From: Bryopsis sp. KO-2023
Taxonomy: Eukaryota; Chlorophyta; Ulvophyceae; Bryopsidales; Bryopsidaceae
DNA: 64,000 bases
Direction of reading: 5' to 3'
Assembly (NCBI GenBank): GCA_030272585.1
Contig: BSYQ01000012.1
Location: 2,108,001 to 2,172,000, forward strand
Below are positions 1-12,602 of this stretch, one piece after another. A program made the translations under genes and the position numbers. The notes beneath the pieces were generated by a model. It had not been told where the DNA came from. It did no database searches and saw nothing but the letters and a program-made list of their open reading frames with translations. Numbering within the stretch: position 1 is the stretch's first letter; the number at the start of each line of letters is the position of its first letter.

Positions 1-1463
1 GGAAAATGCATCTGTAGATTACAGTTACACAAAAAAAAAGTGAATGAAATTGAGCTTGATATTTCGGATTTCCCTTGGTTTTCACCCCAGTTGGCTTCGA
101 CACCCCCCCCCCGGAAAAAAAAAGAAAAAGGAAAAAGAAAGAAAAAGGACAGTTTGAAAAAGTGGTAAAAACAAACACGTCTAGAATTGGGAAGGAAGGA
201 TACAGGTCGAATCTCGGTTGTATTTTTGCCTCCTTTTGTAAAAACAATTTTTATAGCTGTTGGGAAATGAAGTAATTTTTTTTTATTTTTTTTTAATTTT
301 GAGACGGTGGTGGTGGTGTTTTTTTTTAATTTTAATTTTTTGTGAGAGGGAAGGGGGAGGGGGGGAAGGAAGAAAACTTATGGAGGGTTTTTTGAACCAG
401 CTGATAGTTTTTTTTTTCGCTTGATCAACATCCTCGCTGTAGATCCACTGGTGGTTTGGGTAGTTTTTGCAGGTTCAGAGAAGCCAGGGGACTCTGAAAA
501 GGCTTCCAAAAGGTTTTCTTTCTTTCTTTTTCCTGTTTTTTTTTGTCTTAGTTGAAGATCCTCTTCCGCATGAATTCTCAACAGGTGGATTCAGAACATT
601 TTTATTGGCCCAAGAAGTTGAATTTCCATACAAACAGAGGAGGGGTGGCATGAGTTGGGTTATCCCCATGCTGAACAAGAACCAAGCTATTCGGCGATGG
701 GTAACTCTGATTGATGAGCATAATAACCCCCAAACCCCCATGAATGTGTCCTTAAATCCCCCTAAATTTTTGTCTGTCCTGCAATCTGTGTGTATGTCAG
801 ACAAATATAAAGGGAGAGGGTTCAGGGTTTCGCTCTGGGCTCCTGTTGCTCATTCGCACTATGGAGGTTTTAATTAATAACCTCTGGCTTGGCATATCTT
901 GCAACAATTTTGGTTGGTGGAGGTGCCATCTGCAAACCTTATCGAAAACACAGAAACCACAACCCACTGCAACATCCACATAGCCTCCTTTGCGGTCCTG
1001 GGCATTGACGCTTACACCAGCAATCCAAAACTCAGACGATCCAACATGTGCTGAATCGAACCAGGGCAAACCTTTTCTCAAGACTAGCCCCGAGGCAAAG
1101 ATGGGGAATCAGACACCCCTCAGCCGCCGCCCCACCTCATTTTTTCCCACTGATAGGGTCGCATCCACCCAATTTTTCATCGACAAAAAAACAGACAGCA
1201 TCACGATGTTACGTCTCTCTACAGTCCTCCAAATCAAACTATCAATCCTGAAATATAAAATAGACGTTTTTTCTTCCATCCACCCCCCCCAGGTTTCATT
1301 CCATGACCTTTATTTCCCTTCTGTATCACACTTTCCAGCCAAAAAAAAGTGTGACTCACCGAGCCCGAACCTATCAACCTAAAAGAAGCTAACCAACAAA
1401 ACCTCAAACGCACACACACACATACGCTCAACACCCAGTTTTCATATTCAATCATGGTCGATA
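1..1463. other. Left edge, unresolved
   Basis: No gene could be rebuilt here. A possible minus-strand terminal exon (378-493) is listed separately. Longer open frames exist on both strands between 470 and 1080, but none has a recognisable family, and opposing frames overlap, so I cannot choose between them. Several T, A and C runs are present. Confidence 0.4.
378..493 (-). CDS. Possible terminal exon of an unresolved gene
   Basis: On the minus strand a good acceptor (CTTTTCAG) at 494 opens a 38-codon frame (37 residues) that ends at a stop at 378. The peptide is Ser/Thr-rich and then strongly basic (contains IKRKKKLS). No family is recognised and the upstream exons were not found. It could be the 3' end of a minus-strand gene lying downstream of ERO1, or chance. 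Confidence 0.22.
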
Positions 1464-4400
1464 TCATTGCACCGGTTTTTCAGGGTGGCTCTTCTCCATT
1501 TCTTGCACATCGTTTTCCCCCCCGAGGTTTTCTTCCGGCTGGGTAGGGGTCAATTTTTCGTCGGAGGTCATTTTTTGTGCGTTTCTTTCCTCCAGCATAA
1601 TGCTCATCACCCGGTAGGTCTCCACAGATTGCGACAGCCTTTCCAAGAGGTTGACCAAAGCTATGACTTCGTTCCTTTCCAGAATCAGATTAGTCAACTG
1701 TGACTGGCTCAAGCCGGAATCGCAATCATCCACGTGAAACAAAATCTTCAAAGCTGTGGCTATACCTGTGAAAACAGGACAGAAAAAATGTAAGAAAAAA
1801 AATCACACATGTTTACAGACTCTTTTTTTACGAAGTCTTTTATTTGGGGAGGGGGGGGACCGAAGGAGTCTGTCTGGGATGAAAAACTGGAAATGACATT
1901 TCAAAAAAATCGATATTTATGAGATGGCCTAAAATCAACAAAAGTTGAAAAAAAAAATAGTTGATAAAAGCCACCATGCGAGTGACATTACAAACATAGA
2001 TTTTGGGAGCATGGTTTTCTATTTTTAGAAGAATCTACCCCACATCACTCATTTGCAAAGGCGGACAGACCTCCAACCTCCATGCAACACAATGAAAAAA
2101 CCGAAAAAACAAAAAAAAGCCACCATAAATCGAGAAAAAAAGAAGAATTTCACTGAATTAAGACTATGACTGAATGCATTATCGCAACACCTACCCAGCG
2201 TTTGCAGTTTTCCCCACAGCCTGCATTTTTCGCAGCCCACACAGTCCATGATCCTTGTTATGTTTTGGAAAGAACTCTGCAGTTGGTTTCGAAGCTCCGG
2301 CCCTTGATCGCCCTTCCAAAGTCGACCTAACATAAAAAAAAAATCAACATGCTGAAGGATTTTTTTTTCTTTTTTCCACATATTCACCAACCAATCAAAC
2401 ATTAATCTTTAACACCCACACAATTTGTTCGCACGGGGGATGGAGGGTCCCCAAAAAAAAACGAAGAAAAGAAAAAGGAAGAGTAAATGCACCAATCGAC
2501 ATTTTGAAGTGATCCATGTTTGCTGTATTTTTGAAAAACAAAATCTGCTGGGATCGGCATGGGCCTGCAACTCCATGGCAATTTCTCGATGCTATGGTGT
2601 TCAACACACACACACACACACAGATGCGAAAATTAACCTCTTTAGATTTGATATCTTACTGGATTTTTTGATTGGTTACCTTCATCAAATGGCACCGGAC
2701 AAGCTTTCTGCAGAGCTGCATTGTTGACCTACTCACAACCGATCGCAAAAACCCTCAAACCAGCCAGTAGTTCACTGATTATTATTATTTTATTACTATT
2801 TTCATTTTTTTCCCACCGTCATTCATTTCACCTCACAAAAAAAACACATTATGTTGGAAAATTTATTTGTAAGATATATCTATCGGAGGGCAAGAATCCA
2901 ACCCTTCGTACAGAAGAAGGTGAACGACAGTTTCTGGGTAGCTTCCTACCAGTTCCCCAAGAAGCTCTGCAGTTTCCTTGTCTTCCTCTGGGGAGCCAGT
3001 TGTGTAATCCACTCCCTCCAGAAGAGGCTGTGCCCTAATAACAGCCCTACAGCAAAGCCAATCGTAAAACGATTTCAGTCATTGCTGCTATTCTGTTCCT
3101 CCACTCAAATACACCACCTTTAACTTATGGTTTTCTGCTGAAAATGATGTTCCCCAGTAAAGGTTTTGTCTGCATTGCAGTAAAAAAAAATCACCAATCT
3201 TTTGAAATCAAATATTGCCCACCGCAGGTGTCTTTTTTTTTTTGTGTGCCCCCCCCCCCCTGCATGGCTTTTCCTTCTCCTTGAATAAAATAGTTCTTTT
3301 TGGGGGGCCGATTATTTCACTGAAAAAAACAAAACAAAACAAAAAAATCTCTTTTGAATAAATATTCAATCGATGGAAGGTTCACCTCAGAACGAACGAA
3401 AAAGCGAAGTAAAGATTTTCGACCCGCGAGCGGAATTCAGGCCTGCCTAATTTCCACTCGAACAAATCCAAGTTGGGGCCCCAAACACCCAACTCCTCAT
3501 CTGTGGCGTTGAAACAGAAATATCATATTGACTAAACCAAAAAAAAAAAAGGAGTAGCATTGACCGAAACATCACATTTGATTCTTTTTTTTTTTTTGGG
3601 GGGGGGGGGTGGTTGGGGGGAAAACTTTGAGTGTCACAAAGCGGTTTTGTGCGCCCTTGTACTTGAAAATGAAATCTCACTCATTTCAACTATTTTTAGA
3701 TTTCAGGCCTCGGACAGAGTTTCATGTGTTTCTAGAGTTGAGAAGTTAGCCATATCTAACTTTTTCTTCAAAAACTGTTCTAGGAAAAAACAAAAAAAAC
3801 CCCAAAAAACACGCATCCTGTATATCATGTGTAAACACAGGCACCCCCCCTCCAAAAAAAAACACACGCAAGAAAAAATAACATAAAATAAAAAAACAAC
3901 ACCCACAAAAAAACCCACGAACATGAGGGTGCAAGATCACCCTTTCCCCCTTCTTCTTTGTTGAAATTCTTTTTCTTCTTGCCAATAGATGACCTTGAAA
4001 ATTTTTAGGCCACTGAAAAGGGGGTCATACCTACAAGGAAATCCTTTGCTATGTGTGCGGTGATCGACGAATGAAGTCCCGAGATGAGTCTGAAGAAAAC
4101 CCTCTTTTCGGTGCACGCATCTTCCCCTGGATTGGTGCTGCCCTCGAAACAACCTTGCGAATAAATTGCGGTCCAAACTCTCTGTGCATCTTCGCCCTTT
4201 GATTCGAATTCACAAAATCACCATCTGTCAGAAGCTGCCTTTCGACGATTTTTTTTCTTGTTCTATTTTTGGTGGACCATTACATAAACTGTCAATTTCG
4301 AATAAATTGTGATTCTTTGTTTACAAAAGACGCAAGAAAAAATAGAAATTCCTTTCTCTTTGTCAAAATGCAAGCTTTTTTTTTCCTTTTCAATCAGAAT

Positions 4401-6640
4401 ATAAAGGATAAATCATCTTTTCTGCTGCCGCAACCCCCCCCCCCAAAAAAAAAAAAAAAAAAAAAAATTCTCACCGAAAACAAAAATAGACCCTTCGCGC
4501 ACATTTTCTTTACGCAAGGGTCCCCCCCCAAAAAAATAAAATAAATAATAATAATTAAAAAAATCCCCTAAATGTTATTTCCTGGCATCCAACACGCATG
4601 CTTACCTTGTAGCCAGTGTATCTTTCAGAATTCACCAATAAATTAATGTAAGAATATTCCTTGTCCTCTTTGTCCTCCCCCATCCATGGATTATTAAACC
4701 CCCTCCACCCAGGCAAATTCACCAGCCGTTTTTTAATCGCAGGCTCCACAGTTCTGTCAACCGGAAAATCTTCATCCCCCCCCTCTAAAATACCACACAC
4801 ACAAAAAAAACACGCATTAAAATTGAAATATCAAGCCCCTTCAATCCCTCCTTTATTTATTTATTTATTTAGATTTAGAATTCTTAATTTTTTTCCCCTC
4901 ACTTTCCATTTTTTCACACCGTTGCTCCATATAGGTTACTCTGTTTTAATTTTCCCCAGAAAAAGAAAAGCTTCATCCAGTTAACTGTTTTCCAATTCTG
5001 TGAAAAACCATGCAATCAACCAAATCAGCAACTGCGGTCAGCAGGATTTCTAAATTCCCCTTAGGTAAATCACATAGCTTGGAAAAAGAGATAAATGCAA
5101 AAATGCTCAGGAGGAAGTCAGACTGGCCCCCGTTCTATGTGCAAAGGACAAAAAAAAACCACCCGACCCCCCAAACAAATAAAACAATAAAGAATTGCTG
5201 ACAATAAAAAACACACACAAACACATGACATAAAGAATCACCGACCTCCTTTGCAACTGGGGACGGGTTGACGTTTTTCCTCCTCTTGCCAATTTTTTGG
5301 AACCTCGCTTTCTTCGCATTCGCACACACTGCACGCTTGCAAAGCACACATTCCATCGTCCGGCCACAAAGGACAATCGCACCACAAGTTGACCTGAAAA
5401 CAAGAAAACCAAAAAACCACGACTAAAAAAAAACAAAACAGGGATAGGGACAGGCAGTCTTTTCAGGGTTTTCCCCCCTTTCTTTTTTTTTTTTGAAAGA
5501 AAGGGGGTTCTGCAGACACCGATATTTGGTGGGAAGTTGAAAAGCCTGTTCCCTTCTGTAGAGGTCTTTTGCTGCAATTGCCCGATACTTTTTCAGTCGG
5601 CATTTTTTCGTTCTGTTCAAAATGTATCACTAAACGAAGCTGAAAGATACCCCACATAGCACCTCCCCGGGGCCAGAATTAGTGAATTTTGATTTAAAAC
5701 AAAAAAAAACGATCCAGGTGTATTGTTGGTTTAAAGTCCCACCTTGAAGTAGCGAAAGAAAGGAAGAGTGACCAGCTTGGACACCATCGGATGGAGGTGA
5801 TATTGGTTCAAGTGGTTGACCGTGGCGTAATCGCAACCTGTTTAGAAAGGAAAAAAATTGAGGGGAAAAAAAAGACACAACAAAAAAAGGGGTCGATCAA
5901 CAATTGTACAAATATCTCACAGAAATTCGTCAGTTTTCGAAATAAATTGAAAATAAAAACGTATCCTGTGGGATTTTGCTTAGGAGGATGTTTTTTTTCT
6001 TCAAGCCTTTTAAATTCAATTTTGTTATTTATTGATTGATTTATTGATTTTTCTTTTTCTTTTTTTTTTGGGGGGGGGAAGGATGCACTTACAGCAATCG
6101 CTGACTGTGCCTTTCAACTTGCAACTACCGATCTCCTCGTCTTCCAATTTTCCACTCTGGAAACACCACCACAAATCTTCAACATGAAATCAAAGATTAT
6201 CATCATCATCATAATAAAGAATACCCTCCCCCCCCCCCAAAAAAAAAAAAAGAGTTCTTTTCTTTTCTATTTTTTCTATTTTTTTTTGGGGGGGGGGAAG
6301 GAAGCCCCCTTCGATTCCACGAGAAAAAAAATCGAAGTCAGGTCGTCCATACAAATCCATTTTTCAGATCAGATTCTTTGCCTGAATTTAAAAAAATAAA
6401 TAAAACCTGAAGCACAGCGAAACGAAACAGTGCGATCAACCCTTTTCAATGAAAAAACACTCCCTCTCGCACCAGACAGTTGCACTCCTCAACGTGGCTT
6501 TTCCAGTCCAGACTCCACCGCGACGTATTTTTGACATCCTCGGCGAGAGGAGGAAACAACCCAACGTGACGCCTGCTCCATGCGAACACGATCGCAAACA
6601 CAGCGACGGCAGAGCACGTGATCGAGAACCAACGCGCCAT
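1464..6640 (-). CDS. ERO1: ERO1-type endoplasmic reticulum oxidoreductin
   Basis: FAD-dependent thiol oxidase of the ER lumen that reoxidises protein disulfide isomerase. Twelve exons on the minus strand: 6640-6473, 6156-6093, 5837-5743, 5393-5246, 4784-4606, 4196-4031, 3500-3386, 3046-2950, 2707-2680, 2564-2493, 2326-2195, 1765-1464. They sum to 1,566 nt (521 residues) with all phases agreeing. The N-terminus has a hydrophobic signal/anchor (SAVAVFAIVFAW). Family landmarks follow in order: a CCDYATV segment, LPFFRYFKVNLW, the Cys-rich CPLWPDDGMC region (outer shuttle), YSYINLLVNSERYTGYKG, CFEGS with EKRVFFRLISGLHSSI, LGVWGPNLDLFEWK, and the active-site segment CVGCEKCRLWGKLQTLG, then RNEVIALVNLLERLS. 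Exons 9-10 (2707-2493) are the least conserved and the least certain. The start is the only ATG giving a signal sequence. A cluster of bZIP-like palindromes lies about 290-370 bp upstream. Confidence 0.93.
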
Positions 6641-7564
6641 GAATTACCAACCGACGAATGCCAATTCCTCTTCCCAGTTCTAGATCAGCCAAATTCGCTC
6701 GTCCCCCTTGAAAACGATCTGGACGGTTTCCGTTGCGTTGTAAGTATACACTTCAAAAAAACTCCCGATAGCAAAAACAAAACAATAAAATTGTGCTCGG
6801 CTACTCGACTGTGCGGACAAACTGCTTCGACGCTTCTTTATACTGTGAGGAGTGTGTTGATTCGTGGAAGGCCGAGAAAGTCGTCATACGAGGACAGGTG
6901 TCCTGGAGTGGCGTACCGCCAGTCCGGCGAGATTACGTAATCGACATGATGATATTACGTAATACGAGTCTGGCGAGATTGCGTAATCGACATGCTCGAT
7001 ATTACGTAATGCGAGCCCCCAATCCCAAATAGAACGCATCTTTGGTTGAATGGAAGAGCACAGTTCAGACACCAGCCAACCAAAGCATCAAGGAGCCTGG
7101 CCGAAAGCACTGGAAACAGAACCCTGCGACCAACATTCGCAAAATTGGTGTTTGGCTGCTCCATGGAGAAGGAGTTTGATCCTTGCAGGCTGGATGGATG
7201 CGTGGGGCACCCCACCCCCCCAGCTTTTTGAAAGCGATACAATTGGCTGTAGTTATGAATCACCCCAGTGCATTTTCCTTGATCTCGACCATAAAGGCAC
7301 CACACAGCACCATGGTGCACACCATGCAAGAAAGATTGGCAAATGCTTTTTCCACGCTTCAAACCGTTTCGACAGGAGGTGCTCCAACTCCCCCCCCCCA
7401 AAAAAAAAAGGAAAACAATGTGGAGCTCACCATACATTCGTTTTTCTCTTCTCATTTTTTTCATTTTTTTTTTTTTTTTGATCGCCCCCCCCCCCACCTC
7501 TTCCCCCTTTCCAAAAAACAAAAACAAAAGTAGAACCTAAGAAAAAGGATCAAAGAAAATTGTC
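6641..7564. other. Intergenic region upstream of ERO1
   Basis: This lies between the ERO1 start and the 3' end of the TPR-like gene, both on the minus strand, so it should hold the ERO1 promoter. The palindrome cluster at 6926-7013 is listed separately. The remainder contains C/A and T runs (7389-7410, 7450-7500) and no supported gene. Confidence 0.6.
6926..7013. promoter_or_regulatory. Array of four ATTRCGTAAT palindromes upstream of ERO1
   Basis: ATTACGTAAT occurs at 6932-6941, 6954-6963 and 7001-7010, and the one-base variant ATTGCGTAAT at 6978-6987. Starts are spaced 22, 24 and 23 bp, close to two helical turns. The array is a tandem duplication of a roughly 46-bp unit that begins GGCGAGATT (6926 and 6972). 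The core TTACGTAA is the classic full site for C/EBP- and PAR-type bZIP dimers. Its position about 290-370 bp before the ERO1 start suggests a promoter element, perhaps responding to ER stress; that last step is inference. Confidence 0.5.
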
Positions 7565-10500
7565 TCACTTTGGAAATGCATATTCCAATCCTGCATAGAA
7601 CAAGACTATGAACATCACCACCCCTATTACCAACAGAATCAAGACTCTCCGGACGATGCCTGCACACATGGAAAAAAAAAGAAGGAAAATTAAAAACACT
7701 AAAAAGCAAATGCGAATATAAACGCCTCGAAAAAGAGTTCGAAAGTATTTTTCATTCTTTCTGAAATTCGAAAAATCACTATCTTTCACTTTCTCTTGAC
7801 GTTTTTGTTTCATTTTTTCCGGGTTTACCTCTTGAAATAATTAACCAACCTTGTAACATAGAAACACTGCCTAAGCATCTATTTTGAAATATTCATGTTT
7901 TAAATGCATGCGCTTTTTGGTGTTGAAAGATCAATTTTTACACAGGACAAGGATTTGCCGAGTGCAGCTGTTCTCATGAAAATACGTTTTTTTGGTGCAA
8001 ATGCAAAACCCCACTATTTATATATATTTTTTCCCATCTTTTCTTTTCTCATCTTTTTTTTTTCCGTTACCCCATATTGAAGTGTCCATATCAGTGATTT
8101 CGGTGGAAAGCAAATCCGAGACATCATCCGCTTGGTCAAAAAAGCTTTTCACTTCTGGGGGGGTCTCTTTCGTCGCCACTTCGTTTTTTGATTTCTCGTA
8201 CGATTGGCTGAACCTTTTCAGCTGAATTAAAATCTATCGTGAAGGAAGAAAAAAAAAAGAAGGTGAAAACACATATATGTCGAAGTGTCTAATAATGAAA
8301 ATTCAACATGAAAAAAAAGAGAGAAGAGGAGAAAAAAACACCACAGAAAAAGCTGAAGTGAGAAGTGAAAATAAAAAATGGTGAATATTCGAAAGAAAAA
8401 AAAAGCCGAGTTAGCAAGAGCATAATGTTGACCAAAAAAAAAAGAAGTGATATTAAATGACAGCAGAAATATCTTACTTGTGGCGATGTTTCGAACTTGA
8501 GAAATTCAGGGTCCTGCAGGGCTGCTTCAAAATCTAATCCAGTGTTGAGAGCATCTGATTGGCAAAAAAAGAGAAAAAAAAACACACAGCGTTTTTCGAG
8601 GTTTTCTTATTTCAGTTTCTTCACATTTTTGTGTGACCCAGGAAAAAAGAAGAGTGAGACAAAATACTGCCCCCCCCCCCATCTTATGTTCGTTTTTTGG
8701 AAGGAGATCTTGGATTGACGATTGATAGCTTTTCTAAGAAGGTGTCGGAGGTCCTTTCTTCCCCAACCACCAAAAAAAAAAACATAAAAATAAAAATATT
8801 GTTATTTTCATATTATTATTTCTGTTGTTGAGCTCAACAAAACCAACCTGAGTTTAAGGAAAAGATATCAGAAATTAGTCATCAACTATGCACAGGCAGT
8901 GAGCAAATGAAAGGAAGAAAAAACGAAAGACAAAAAAGGAAAAAAAAGCTCAAAGGCTTCCTTCCAATCGATTCACCCAGAAGAGTGCAAGCAAAAACAG
9001 TCAAAAAAATATTACAAAACATCCACAGGACTCCAATAAATCACAGTTAGATGCCAAAAAACGGAAAAAAAAAAAAAAAAACGACAGGGTTTTCGAGCGT
9101 AAAATACGAAAATTTTCATCGCAAGAATTATACCTCTTAGAGTGAATCTGGCCAGTTCAATATCCCCAAAGGATGCATGAACACAGGTGGAATTATAGGC
9201 TGCTAATTGGCGCTCTTTTTTCGAAGGAGACTGGAAATCGAAAAACAAAAGAAAACAAGTTAGTACAAGTTAGCTGGATATATACAGATATATTTTCTAA
9301 TGAATAAAATTTGAAATATACAGCATCATCGATTCAAAATCCATTGTTATGTCTGAAATTTTGTATAAGAAAAAAACGCAACAGCAATAAGCTGATATGT
9401 TCCATCATTCTTGCTTTCAATTGAAATGAAAAAAAATCAGTCCCTTGTGTTATGAAGACGACCCCCATTGTTGACTTTTTTCAGCGTTTTTTTTTGTTTT
9501 TAAATAAATTTTGCACCATATTTTCTCAACGGAGACTGAACTGTTTTTTTCGCTTCTTATCAATGCATCTGTAGCCACACTTAATGTTGAGAAAATCAAT
9601 AAATCAATTAAACGTGGAAAATCCACAGTCTGACTCACCCCTACCCCCAAACACACCAAAAAAAAAGGATTATAACTGGAGGGATTGTGAAGATATGTAC
9701 AAGCTTCTACAAAAAAAAATTAAAAATTAAGTATTTTTTTTAATAGCACCTTGCCTGGGTTAGAGCAGCATCGAATTTCGACAGGGCCCCCATACGATCT
9801 CCAGAGTTGTACTTCTCAACCCCTTGAGAAATCAATTTGGCAGCCTAAAAAATTAAATCGAAAAATTGCACAAAAACATTCAGGATGATGAAAAAAAAAA
9901 AAAACAGATGTTATGAACGGCTTCAAAAACAAAACGACCAGACAAGGAATCCGATTAGGAATCCACGCATTTATTTATGTATTTACTTTTTCTTCAATTT
10001 TTGTTCAACTAAAAAGAAGAGAAAGGAGTTGGAAAAAAATCTTTTCAGTGAGTGTTTGATCATTTTTTTTACATATTTTTGTTTTTTCAACTGATCATGT
10101 CTTTTTTATTTTTTATTTTATCTTATTATTTTTTTAATTTTCTTATTTATTTATCTTATTTCGTGCTGGCAAGTATTGAGTCATTCTAGCATTGGGAAAA
10201 AGAAAAGATTTACCTCGGCAGATGCACATGGCTGGATGACTGACAATCGGGCGGCTGCCAACAAAAAGAAAAGCCATGCACCAGAAAATCAGAAAACAAA
10301 TATCTTACATGAATCTATCAAAATATCTAAATAAACAAATCATCATTTTCCAGAAACATACATCCACACAATATATCAAACAGAAAAGATTCCTCAAACA
10401 AAAAAGCACATGTGGGTCTAATTAAATTCTCACTGTCTGATGTTTTCTTGATTTAAAAAAAAAAAAAAAAACTTACTCAGACAGTCATCAGGTCATCCCT

Positions 10501-10656
10501 ACCTCTGCCATTCCCAGTGCGCGGCGAAAACAGAATGTTTTTTCTCGATCCCGTTCTCAGGCCTTCCCCACAAACATTTCGAAGATTTCGAACACCAAGA
10601 TGCCTTCCGCTCGCCGCCGCCGATAATCCTGTCAATCTCAAGCGCTGAGTGATCAT
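7565..10656 (-). CDS. TPR-like organelle-targeted protein with C-terminal membrane anchor
   Basis: Seven exons on the minus strand: 10656-10503, 10254-10214, 9844-9755, 9230-9134, 8554-8478, 8221-8071, 7659-7565. They total 705 nt (234 residues) with consistent phases. Residues 1-50 are basic and Ser/Ala-rich without acidic residues until late (starts MITQRLRLTGLSAAASGR), typical of a plastid or mitochondrial presequence. Residues 65-150 carry a TPR-like helical pair pattern (AAKLISQGVEKYNSGDRMGA, then ERQLAAYNSTCVHASFGDIE and ALNTGLDFEAALQDPEF). From memory this matches an uncharacterised plant chloroplast TPR-like family. A hydrophobic stretch near the end (VLILLVIGVVMFIVLFYAG) is a probable membrane anchor. 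The intron after exon 3 starts with GC rather than GT. Function unknown. Confidence 0.75.
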
Positions 10657-12602
10657 TTGACAGCCGGCCTGATCAAAGCTGCCCTTCTCCTACAGACGGA
10701 AAGACGAAGAAATGCGAAATGGATCCAGACGAGAAGCAGAAAAAGTATGGAATTTGGGATTTGGGATTTGAATCGAATTGGCTTGATCGGATGATGCTTT
10801 CATTTCTTGTTTGATGCCGCTCAATGTTGTATATTCTGACAGAACGGGGGGTGGGGGTGGAACCTTCATTCGCTGTGTTGCTTGTCAAGACAGGCTGGGT
10901 TTTTTGGAAAAAAACCCAGCGCATGGCTCCACAGTGAAGGGAAAAAGGAACGGTCACAAGGAATAATCTGAAGAAAATTTCTCAATTGAGCAACACTTCC
11001 CCCCCCAAAAAAAATGCTTGTTTTAAAAAGCCATCGATTGCAGTCTTGTATGTGCCTTGGTGACACTCTCTATGTGGTAGTGATTAATAATGTAGGGCCA
11101 GCAATGGAACAATACTAAAACCTTGGTGAACATCTGTCTGACCTCCAGGCAGTATTCCATCATCTCTTAGAAAAAAAAGTTGTGTTCTTAGATCATCGTG
11201 AGAAAATCGTTGGGTTCACCCTCGCCTCAAATAAAAACACTTCTATCGAGTAATGGATCAATTTGGTCAAAATCCTGTGGTGTTTCGCGTGCTCGACAGA
11301 AACTGGGGGAAGCATATAACGGAACTTTGTGGAATTTTGGATAACTCTTCGTGTGAAAGCATTCAGTTCACAACAACTTCCATACACCCCATCAAGCAGA
11401 GCGGCAGGAGGTCTATTCTTTTGTAGCTCCTCCATTATATTTGTCATTAAAACCTTTTGGGGGGGTGGAGATTGCTGGATCTCCACCATCCCTATTATCA
11501 ACTCGACAACTGATTTCCAAGCACCCCATTCCTGTCCCCTCCCTTCCCAACCTCCCCGATCCATTTCTTTGTTTTTTTTCTTCTTTTCTTGTGAAAGGAC
11601 ACCCCATTTGAAATAACATCCCCTGTCGCCACAAGACCCCGATCCTTAGAATTCCCATTAATCTGAAAATTAGCCTTCCAACCCCCCTCAAAAAAAATCA
11701 AAAACCCCACCGTTTACATCGATAAAAACAAGTTTATTCGAAGTTGATAAATTTCCACACAGCCCCCCCGCAGCTTGGCACTCGCTCAAACCACCTTCAA
11801 ATAAACCCGAAACAAAAACAAGAAGAAAAAAAAAACAAAGCCACCAAAAAGATAGAAAATTCGTCAGACATATATATATATATGCAGAATATCTATGGAT
11901 TAATTAACTGCCCCCTCCATGCATGCATCCCTATCCCTGAGTTTCCCCCTCCCCCCCCCAAAAAAAATAACCCAAAAAAATAACCCCCCCAAAAAAATAA
12001 CCCCCCCCTCAGACGTACCCGTGATAAATTTTCCACCTATAGAAACCCTTCTTTGCCATCGACCCCCCCCCCCCCCACACACTATTAAACTGCTGTACAA
12101 AAAAATAAGAAAAACGCTCAAAAACATAAATAGATCCATATTGCCCTCTCTCGTCCATTCAGAATTGATTTTCTTTCTTTACTTAAAACCAACCCCTTCA
12201 ATAGGTCCTTTCTATCAGAAATAGTAGCACCCCCTTCTGTCGTTTTACAGCCATTTTGATTCGGAAAAGCAGGAGAGAAAAAAAAATTCCCTCATGAAAC
12301 ATCAGAATGAATGGACACATGTAATATAAACATGCAATAAAACCCCCTGAGAAGTTCTCACCCTTTCAAAAATAGAAAAGAAAACTCCATAAATCTATGA
12401 GGGGAAAAAAGAAATGACTGGCCACTGTCACAGTTTTAAGCTAAAAAAACATTACATCAAAACTGCGCCGATCCAATCCAGTTAATTTTTTTTACCCCTA
12501 ATTTTTTTACTGAAAACTCCACTGAGACTCTGTTTTGATTCCTCTTCTCCCCACTTTTTCGCCTCGTGTTTCTTTTTTGTTTCCCAATTCAAAAATTTCT
12601 CT
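10657..12602. other. Intergenic stretch, no supported gene
   Basis: About 1.9 kb between the TPR-like gene and the 3' end of the transporter. A minus-strand open frame at 11193-11564 has no clear splice sites or family, and a plus-strand frame overlaps it. Homopolymer C-then-A blocks occur at 10990-11010 and 11950-12010. I see nothing I can support as a gene. Confidence 0.5.

Noticed and set aside
467..877. 136-codon plus-strand frame after a plausible acceptor
   Set aside because: The opposite strand is also open over much of it and neither product has a family; left as unresolved.
11193..11564. 123-codon minus-strand frame between two genes
   Set aside because: No family resemblance, no convincing splice sites, and a plus-strand frame of similar length overlaps it.
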